This document shows positions 56,911 through 64,000 of a DNA stretch of 64,000 nt, in pieces. Numbering within the stretch: the first letter of the stretch is position 1; each line of letters starts with the position of its first letter. Origin of the DNA: Haberlea rhodopensis (lineage: Eukaryota; Streptophyta; Magnoliopsida; Lamiales; Gesneriaceae). The position numbers and the translations under genes were made by a program. The stretch spans positions 3,286,001 through 3,350,000 of the forward strand of contig CAJQUN010000051.1 in NCBI GenBank assembly GCA_907163345.1, read 5' to 3'. The notes beneath the pieces are model-generated. The model was not told where the DNA came from. It ran no database searches and saw nothing but the letters and a program-made list of their open reading frames with translations.

Positions 56911-58807
56911 TGTGATGCCCGGGGATTAATGGTATTAATCCCGGAGTGATAATAATCCTTAATGGATTTTATTTGTGGCAATTATGAATTAATTGCGGTT
57001 TCGGGACTCTCGGGGATTTTAAATCCGGTTTTTGGAGTCGTTGGATCCAAGGGATGAGATTGTATTCTCATTGTGGTGATAACCTTGGATTTGGTCTCTG
57101 GTGGGATTTGGGGTCCGGAGTACTTTGTACTGGGGCTGGTAGTGGAAATAGAGTTTGGGAGGTAATTATTGAAAACAGATGATTTTTAATGAATCATGAT
57201 GTATTTGTGGAAGGATTGGTATTTTGGGAGTTTTTGTACTATATATACCAGGTAGACTGGTATTCCGTCATTTAGCACGGATTCCTTCCCTCTCTCCCTG
57301 CTCTCTACGCCTAACCCTTTTCCCCCATTTCCCCTTTTTTCCCTTGGAGGAAAAATCATTGGTAGCTTGGCTCGGGAGCCGATTTTCTTGAAGATAACCA
57401 GGTATTAATCTTCCCCTTGTCATTGACTTCGATTTGGTAGTGGTATTGTAGATTTTGGTTGAGGTTTTGGTTGATTTTGGATTTAGGGATTTTTGGTTAA
57501 AAATCCAAAGTTGAGTTTTAGAGTTTTTATTGGCTTTAAATGTTGTATTTGAGGTGTTGAAGGTGTATGGGGTATTGGTTTTGAGTTTGGGTGTGAAAAA
57601 CACCATGGAAGCTTGAGTTTTTCGGAAAATCGCAGCCCGCAATCGATCGTCCCACGATCGATCGCCGAGGGGCGCTGGAATTTTGGTGACGATGAACAGT
57701 GCTGTCGATCGATCGCGAGGTCTCGGCGATCGATCGCGAGGATTGGCGATCGATCGCGAAGAAGAACTGGTTTGGCCACTGGTCTGTGGCGATCGATCGC
57801 GATAAAATCGGTGATCGATCGCTGCCCGAAGATTGTTGTTTTTTTTGAAAATTGTAGAAAATGTCGGGAGTTTGGAATCGAGGTTTAAGTGGCCCGTTTC
57901 CAGGGCAATGTCTACATTCCAATGGGAATGCTATACTTTTAAAATGGATTGGTTGGAGCCAAAGTTTAATAAAATGAAAATGTCGGGAGTTTGGAAGTTG
58001 TGAACGTGCTTGGGCACGTAATTGCATGCCTATGTTTAATTGAGAGTTATTTACATGTGAGCACTTAACTCATCGGGTCGTGGGACTCAGGCAAGGTTTG
58101 AATCGAACTATGGAATTATAAGGTACGTATAACGTACGAGCATAGCCTGTTATAATATTGCAACTGTGAAATGCATGGTATGTGGTAATTGCAATAAATG
58201 GATGTTGAAATGCATGGTATACTGTACTTGTAATAAATGGATTGTGAAATGTATAGTATATGGTAATTGCGATAAATGGAAATACGTTGGGAATTATATG
58301 GTGCCGCTTTGAGCGAGCAATGATTGGGATGTTGTTGCCGTTGAGCGACCATCGGTTATGCCGCCGCTATTGTTGAGCGTGCGTGGGGTTAAAATGCCGA
58401 TATTGTTGAGCGAGCTATGAAATAGAACTATAGAGTCATTGGCTAGATACATGTAATGTCTGTGGTACTCTATTTGACGATTTAATCATATTTGATTATG
58501 GAACTGGTATAGCAAGAATGGTTTTAGTTGATCAATGAGATGATCAACTGGCTTTTGAGAATTTAAATGGTTTGGTTATTTTGAGAACAGGGACAATACA
58601 GGGGATACCAGATGAGGATGATACCATCCAGGGAGTATCATTTAAATTCATGGCATTTACATTCTGTAAATTATGAACTGTAATATTATGATTATGTGAT
58701 TAGTGGTATTGGTATGCTCACCCCGTGTGGGGGCTGTCTCTGTTGGGGCAGGTGATACAGGTGTAGCAGCAGCTTTGGAGTTGAGCTCGGGCTATTGATT
58801 TAAGGTG
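56911..58807 (+). mobile_element. Outer A element, 3' LTR (cut by Gypsy-C)
   Basis: Starts TGTGATGCCCGGGG and shows the A modules: TATATATACC at 57240, donor-like CAG|GTATTA at about 57398, a CGATCGATCG cluster at 57639-57826, AAG|GTACGT at 58120-58128, and CACCCCGTGTGGGGG at 58719-58733. It is interrupted at AGGTG (58803-58807) by Gypsy-C; the rest lies outside the window. Confidence 0.86.
57639..57826. repeat. CGATCGATCG cluster in outer A 3' LTR
   Basis: About eight GCGATCGATCGC-type copies. Spacing and flanks differ from the 5' LTR cluster, so the cluster evolves faster than the rest of the LTR. Confidence 0.82.
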
Positions 58808-59082
58808 TGATATCCCAGAAATAATTAATTGCAATTTGGGCATTAATTATGTTTATGTGATCTTATGGTGATAATTAGATTATGTGTTGGGACTAATTAT
58901 CTTGGTGAAATGCTTGTCACATGGTAGGCGTGACCCGGTAGAGCATTTCAGGGTGCATGTTATGCATGTTGGGTATTTTAATGGTTTAAATGAAATGGGT
59001 TGTGTTTATTTGGTAAAGCATGATTTTAATAGAGATTTTGATGCATTGTGGTAAAATGCTTTTAAAATATCAAGTTGGGGGT

Positions 59083-59093
59083 ATTTTATATAT
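59083..59093 (+). promoter_or_regulatory. TATA box of Gypsy-C LTR
   Basis: TTTTATATATC about 280 bp into the LTR, upstream of the CGATCGATCG cluster. Confidence 0.5.
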
Positions 59094-59543
59094 CATGCTT
59101 GTGTTTTGATGCACATTTAAATCACATACCATGGCAAGGGAGCCACTTGCACACACCTTTACATCCCATCACTCCTCTCTATCAACTTTATGTCCCTACA
59201 ACCCCCTCCATTATCCAAAAGCTTCCATTTTCGTTTCTGAAACAAGAGAGGAGGAGACAGCTTTGAAAAAGGGGTCTTTTTGGGAGCTCTTGCTAAAAAC
59301 TTAAAGCTCAAGTGGTAAGCTTTCATTATGGTGAAGTGTTGTTGAGTTTTGGTTGAGTTGTAGCTTGTTTTTGGGGTTAAAAAGGGTGGATCTTGGTCCA
59401 ACATGTAGTTTATGTTTGGGGGATGTATTTTCATGTTGTTTTGTGGGTTTAATGATGTGTTGGGTGGTTGATCTTGGTTGTATGTGAGTTAAGGTGTTGT
59501 TGGAAGCTCATACTTGGAAGTTTCTCTCAGGAACAGGGCTGCT

Positions 59544-59763
59544 CGATCGATCGAAAAATGGGTCCGATCGATCAAGCAAGGCAGAGCCTGAACAAGGCGT
59601 GAAATGAGCTTACCGATCGATCGAAAATTTGTTCCGATCGATCGGTGTGATGTCTCGATCGATCGATAAAAAAGTTTCGATGGATCGGTGGAGGCAGTAC
59701 TTGGATGCCTATTTTTTCTTCACTTAGCGATCGATCGGGGCTTGGGGACCGATCGATCGCAAG
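59544..59763. repeat. CGATCGATCG cluster in Gypsy-C LTR
   Basis: Eight or so copies, several reading TCGATCGATCGA or CCGATCGATCG, within 220 bp. Confidence 0.82.
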
Positions 59764-60868
59764 GCATAAAATGTGGGTTTTGGGATTTTGTTCTAAATGA
59801 TGATGTTTTTGGAAATGGTTCATTTATTGGCTTCTAATATGGATTCATGTGATTGTGTAGAACCATCCCAGGTAGCCACACAACAAAGGAGATAAAGTCC
59901 CACGACATCTCAGCTTTTGGAATATAAGGTACGTAGTGAGATGTACGGGCATCGGACGGTAAAACGTATTTATTACGCTTTGAATTGGTTATGCATTATG
60001 GTTGCACACATGGAATTGATTATGCATTGTGGTTGCGTATGGAGTCTTGTTTATGCATCATGGATTGAATACATGGTTTGGTCATGCATTTTGGTTGCAT
60101 GTGTATATTGGATGCATTGTTGCATATGATTGTGAGTCGGGAGTTATATTCCAGTGATGGAGAATACTTGCCGCCAGTGGCGTAGCAATGTGAATACTTA
60201 CCGTTGTCATACCGTAGCGATGAGAGAATATTTGCCGTTAATATGAAGCGAAGAACACGACCGCTGTCATATTCATAGCGAGGGATATTAGTGCCTCTGG
60301 TATTGTCTAAGCGAGGGGTATTTCCGCTGTCATGTTAACGCGAGGGGTATTATGCCACTGATATAATGATACTTGGGAATTGAACACGGAATATATGGAA
60401 ATCGGTGCATGTCATGACATACATTATTGGTAATATAATCTATTGGTTATGATGTGGTACAGGGACAACCAAATGGAGCTTTTAAATGTGTTACATACAG
60501 GAAGTGAATCACATTTACGATTTATGCATTTGAATTGCTATCGTATTATTGTGAATATGATTTTGTACATGCTCATGGTTTTGGGGTTGTTCCTGTAGGT
60601 ACTTTGGGCGGACAGGCTAAGGCAGGTTGATGCGGTGAGCTAGTGAGGAGTGCTCTTGGTAGCGGGCTTGATTCTTTTGTATATTATCTACTCTAGGAGT
60701 AGTGTAAAGCTATATGATTAGCATTCATTGGTTGCGAATGTAACTAATCCCTTGGCACTGTAATTTAATAGCTCAGGACATCAACACAACCTTTATACTC
60801 TGTTTATGCATGGAAATTTTTATTTACGCCTTTAATCCGCACTTAAGGAACTAGGGTCCTTACATTAG

Positions 60869-60880
60869 TGGTATCAGAGC
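60869..60880 (+). other. Primer-binding site (tRNA-iMet) of Gypsy-C
   Basis: TGGTATCAGAGC four bases after the LTR. Confidence 0.9.
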
Positions 60881-61075
60881 AGTGGTTAGAGAACCCGGGA
60901 ATGAGTAAAGGGTAGCCTTAGCATGGTTGGCTAGGTGTTTACATTTGGGCATGTTTATGCATGTAGTATATGTTGGTGTATAAATTGTTATACTAACATG
61001 CTTATTATCGTTCATATTATCTAACGGCATAACATGTATATTGTTTGGAACTGTTGTTAACCCTTGTATTACAAC
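60881..61075 (+). other. Gypsy-C leader
   Basis: Non-coding leader ending GTTGTTAACCCTTGTATTACAAC immediately before the gag ATG. The TTAACCCTTGT part is shared with Gypsy-B, but the acceptor-like GCAG of B is absent. Confidence 0.6.
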
Positions 61076-61955
61076 ATGGCTGCTATGAATGCGGGGAACC
61101 TTAATGAAGAGGTTGGTGATGTTGGGAGCGTGAACGCTAGCATTGGTCAGGTAGATCCTTTACCTCCACCTGCTGTGGGCGTAGAGCCGGTAGCTCAGTT
61201 GCTTTTACCAGGGGAGCTTAGTCTGAGTCAGTTCCTAACTTTCCACCCGCCCATGTTTGAGGGGACGGAGACAGGAGAAGAAGCTGAGGAGTGGCTCGAG
61301 AGATTAGAGCAAATATTTATGTCCGCTCCTTGTGGTAGGACAGCGTGGCTGAGGTTGGCGGAGTTCCAACTGGCGAAGAGGTCTTCTATGTGGTGGAAGA
61401 CGACGGTGATGGAACTGAGAGCTCAGGGTATGGTGATTGACTGGACTTTATTTCGGACTCGGTTTCTAAACCGATACTTTTCTACGGCGGCTAGGCAAGC
61501 AAAGGAGGATGAATTCACGAGCCTGAAACAGGGGAGCATGTCAGTCTCGAACTATGCCATGCATTACTCGTCTTTATTGAGGTATGTTCCCCACATTGCG
61601 ACAAATGTGCATGCCAAGATGAGGCACTTTCTAAAGGGACTACGACCGGAACTTTTTGATCGGGTTATCTCCAACAACCCCACTTCTTTTGACGATGCTC
61701 TCACTAGAGCGGAGCTAGCAGAGATCGGAGTCAGTGCTTACCCGGACGTTGCACCCCCACAAGTCCCACCACCGAGGCCAGTGTCTAATAATCTGAGGCC
61801 ACGAGGAGAATTATTTAAACCTCGTGGGGCTTCTTCCTCATCTTCTCGGTTTGGTGGGAGACGAACGGATAACCGGAGGGGTGGTGCGCCTAGCAACAGA
61901 GGGCAGACTCAAGCGAGTAGGAGTGGAGTGGTGAAGTGTCACTTTTGTGGAGGAC
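61076..61955 (+). pseudogene. Gypsy-C gag, truncated by the Athila-type insertion
   Basis: ATG at 61076 (MAAMNAGNLNEEVGDVGSVN), preferred over the in-frame TTG at 61064. The frame is open for about 293 codons: an N-terminal linker, then a capsid-like gag domain (FEGTETGEEAEEWLERLEQIF, SSMWWKTTVMELRAQG, TSLKQGSMSVSNYAMHYSSL), then a Gly/Ser/Arg-rich linker and the first Cys-x2-Cys of a zinc knuckle (CHFCGG). There it is cut by foreign DNA, with a stop a few codons on. Unlike Gypsy-B, no stop or frameshift is seen up to that point, so this element was probably intact when hit. Confidence 0.9.
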
Positions 61956-62957
61956 TGATAGTGTGATTTTTACACTTAATTTGATATATGATTAGGGGTG
62001 TTTTTGTAGTGATTCCTAGAAAATATTACACGTTTTGGTATATATTTGTATATGTCAGGACTCTAGGTCCAAATGCATAAAAGTGGATGAAATGGGCTGA
62101 AAAATGCTGAAAAATGACCAAACTGAGCAAATCTGGAAAAGCAGGGACCAAATCGCAAGAATGGAGATTTGAGGTCCGCGATCGATCGCCAATAACGAAG
62201 ATTGATCGCCACCATCCAGAATGTTTCCGCGATCGATCGCCAAATGACGAAGATCGATCGCCAAACCCTGAAAAATCGAGATTTTGTTTCCTACTTGGTG
62301 ATTTTGTGTCCAAACTTTGCAAAACTCCTCCACATTATATATAGAAGATTTTATGACGTTTTGGGGGGCTTTTGCACACATTTTTTTGAGACCTAACAGC
62401 CTCTCCTCCATCCAAAGCAAGACCACAATCATTGAAGAGCAAGAGCAACGCAAGGAACCAAAGAACGGAGCGACGCACGGAGCGACATCCTCGTTATCTT
62501 AGTATTTCTGAAGTTAATATATTTTTATTTCAGATTGTGATGTTAAATTTGTTTAAAGACATGTTTTTGCATTATAATTTGATTATGGTTGTTGGCTAAG
62601 ATATTTGTCAAGACATAGGGGATCCCATGTTTGAACCCTTGAGTTAATTAACGGTTTTGATTTAATTTCTATGATCTTTGCGCATAATTTATGTTTTTAA
62701 TGCTTGTAAAAGATTAGCTACCTTTTGCATGATATTGGTAATCGTAATTGAATTGACCATAGGAGATTACGATACGACGTAGTAAATTAGGCCGTGGGTT
62801 TTAGGTTGAGACGGACCAAATAAAATCTAGCACACGTGTGATAGCAATAGATTTACCAAAATCGAAGGCTAGTAGTTTTCACAAAGCATTTTTCGGTATT
62901 TATCATTCAATAAAGACACGGGAGTGATTTCACCAGGTGCCTAATAGAAGATCCCTC
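61956..62957 (+). mobile_element. Athila-type Gypsy: 5' LTR and leader (inner border unresolved)
   Basis: Begins TGATAGTGTGATTTTTACAC directly after the Gypsy-C zinc-knuckle codons (AGGAC at 61951-61955 would be the TSD). It contains a CGATCGATCG cluster (62177-62264), a TATA-like ATTATATATAG (62334-62344) and a splice-acceptor-like TTTTTATTTCAG (62522-62533). I could not find a convincing PBS, so where the LTR ends is open. Confidence 0.65.
62177..62264. repeat. CGATCGATCG cluster in Athila-type LTR
   Basis: Two perfect GCGATCGATCGC copies alternate with two shorter GATTGATCGCC/GATCGATCGCC copies, each pair preceded by 'aa(c/t)gacgaag'-like spacers. It lies upstream of the TATA-like word, unlike in A and C. 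Confidence 0.78.
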
Positions 62958-64000
62958 ATGGATTATGATCATCCCTCATTCCATGGGTCATTGTCTAGTA
63001 TCACTAGACCAAGCATACAGGCGAACAACTTTGAAATCAAGCCTGCAATCATACAAATGATCCAGCACTCGGTGCAGTTTGGGGGAGCGACCACTGATGA
63101 TCCCAACACTCACATAGCGAATTTCTTGGAAATTTGCGACACCTTCAAGCATAATGGCGTCACTGATGACGCCACCAGGTTACGACTGTTCCCTTTCTCT
63201 TTAAATAATAAAGCTAAATCTTGGTTGCATTCTTTGCCTACAGGATCAATTACCACTTGGGATGGGATGGTGCAAGCTTTCATGTCAAAATACTTCCCAC
63301 CATCAAAGACTGCTAAGATGCGAAATGATATCACTACATTTGCGCAACATGATCCTGAAACACTGTATGAAGCATGGGAGCGCTTCAAGGACTTACTGAG
63401 GAGATGCCCACACCATGGCCTTCCCATCTGGCTGCAGGTACAAACTTTCTATAACGGTTTATTTTATGATAACCGTTCTATGATTGACGCAGCATCAGGA
63501 GGTACTGTGATGAGAAAGACGCCGGAGGAGGCCTATACACCGTTGGAGGAGATGGCTGCTAATAGCTGTCAATGGCAGTCCGAGAGGAATGTGCCAAAGA
63601 AGCAAGCTGGAGTTCATCAAGTGAGCGAAGTTACTGCGTTAGCCGCTCAAATTGAGGCATTGAACAACAGACGAGATAGCATGAGCACGACAGGGATGAA
63701 AGCTCAAGGGATTACTTGTGACCTATGTGGAGGAAATCCTCCGAGCGTTGAATGCCAAATAGGTAACCCATTCGTTCAGACTAATGAAGCTGCGCATTAT
63801 GTAGGAAACCGGCCGCAAAACAACCCCTGCCCATATCCATACAATACGGGGTTGAGGTATCAACCGCAACCACCACCGGGTTATCTACCACAGCCGAGCA
63901 TGGAGGAGCTATTGACCAAGTTCATATCCTCAACTGAAACAAGGATGAATAAACAAGATTCATCTATCAAAAGCTTGGAGCTTCAAGTAGGGCATTTGGC
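62958..64000 (+). CDS. Athila-type retrotransposon gag (5' part, runs off the window)
   Basis: ATG at 62958 (MDYDHPSFHGSLSSITRPS) opens 347 codons without a stop to the window edge. The gag domain spans about residues 29-200 (NNFEIKPAIIQMIQHSVQFG, LFPFSLNNKAKSWLHSLP, YEAWERFKDLLRRCPHHGLP, QTFYNGL). This string is typical of plant Athila/Tat-type Ty3-gypsy gag. A zinc-knuckle-like CDLCGGNPPSVEC lies near residue 255; it lacks the His usually found after CGG. A Pro/Gln-rich stretch and a heptad-like end (EELLTKFISSTETRMNKQ) follow. The protein would form the virus-like particle. No lesion is seen in the visible part. Confidence 0.9.
   Translation, partial: MDYDHPSFHGSLSSITRPSIQANNFEIKPAIIQMIQHSVQFGGATTDDPNTHIANFLEICDTFKHNGVTDDATRLRLFPFSLNNKAKSWLHSLPTGSITTWDGMVQAFMSKYFPPSKTAKMRNDITTFAQHDPETLYEAWERFKDLLRRCPHHGLPIWLQVQTFYNGLFYDNRSMIDAASGGTVMRKTPEEAYTPLEEMAANSCQWQSERNVPKKQAGVHQVSEVTALAAQIEALNNRRDSMSTTGMKAQGITCDLCGGNPPSVECQIGNPFVQTNEAAHYVGNRPQNNPCPYPYNTGLRYQPQPPPGYLPQPSMEELLTKFISSTETRMNKQDSSIKSLELQVGHL

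Larger units (their letters stand above)
58808..60864 (+). mobile_element. Gypsy-C 5' LTR
   Basis: 2057 bp, TGATATCCCAGAAATAATT...GGGTCCTTACA. Modules in the same order as A and B: TTTTATATATC at 59083, a CGATCGATCG cluster at 59544-59763, donor-like AAG|GTACGT at 59926-59934, GCGA/CCGCT hairpin motifs at 60150-60360, and the CTTACA end followed by the PBS. The primary sequence is otherwise distinct from A and B. Confidence 0.88.

Noticed and set aside
62522..62533. PBS of the Athila-type element near the TTTTTATTTCAG word
   Set aside because: No convincing tRNA 3'-end complement was found between 62350 and 62957, so the LTR border was left open.

Overview
The window is plant nuclear DNA. 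It consists almost entirely of LTR retrotransposons nested inside one another. I found no host gene, rRNA, tRNA gene, CRISPR array or bacterial feature. The plant assignment rests on Ty1-copia and Ty3-gypsy polyproteins of plant type, primer-binding sites for initiator tRNA-Met (TGGTATCAGAGC) in five element families, an Athila-type gag, and 5-bp target-site duplications (TSDs). A eudicot, possibly an asterid, is my guess from the look of the extra Copia ORF; that is low confidence.

Layout. (1) 1-5186, minus strand: tandem 'element X', internal/LTR/internal/LTR, with ~1.49-kb LTRs and no coding capacity. (2) 5187-5514: unassigned. (3) 5515 to beyond 41209, plus strand: 'Gypsy-B', an old chromovirus-like element that is the scaffold for everything to its right. 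Its 5' LTR (5515-23562) is split by Copia-1 (5761-19807, TSD GGAGA) and by a truncated A-family element (20113-22786). Its gag/protease/RT/RNase H/integrase remnants run from 23733 to 27173. The integrase is split by Copia-2 (27174-39324, TSD TATTG), and the last integrase codons resume at 39325. Its 3' LTR (39612-41209) is cut by the outer A-family element. (4) 41210-58807: the 'outer A' element, non-coding, with long LTRs. Its interior holds a complete, very young non-autonomous element, 'A2' (46776-56115, TSD AATCT). (5) The 3' LTR of outer A is cut by 'Gypsy-C' (58808 onward). The gag of Gypsy-C is cut in turn by an Athila-type element (61956 onward), whose gag runs off the end of the window. 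Copia-1 also carries an A-family solo LTR (6266-8773, TSD GCTTG) inside its own 3' LTR. The deepest stack is B > outer A > C > Athila-type.

Function. Copia-1 and Copia-2 belong to one SIRE-like family on the minus strand: gag, PR-IN-RT-RNase H, then a long extra ORF before the 3' LTR. Both are disabled by stops and frameshifts. Copia-2 keeps an open 629-codon RT/RNase H block. The A-family elements have LTRs, PBS and PPT but no protein genes, so they would need proteins supplied in trans. A, B and C share an LTR layout (TATA box, CGATCGATCG cluster, splice-donor-like AG|GTACGT, hairpin-rich segment, CTTACA end, iMet PBS), which suggests related lineages.

The signals most worth following are non-coding: arrays of short hairpins in the A-family interiors whose two stem arms change together; CGATCGATCG clusters in LTRs of A, B, C and the unrelated Athila-type element; a candidate spliced leader; and a minisatellite of MYB-core-like sites in the Copia U3.
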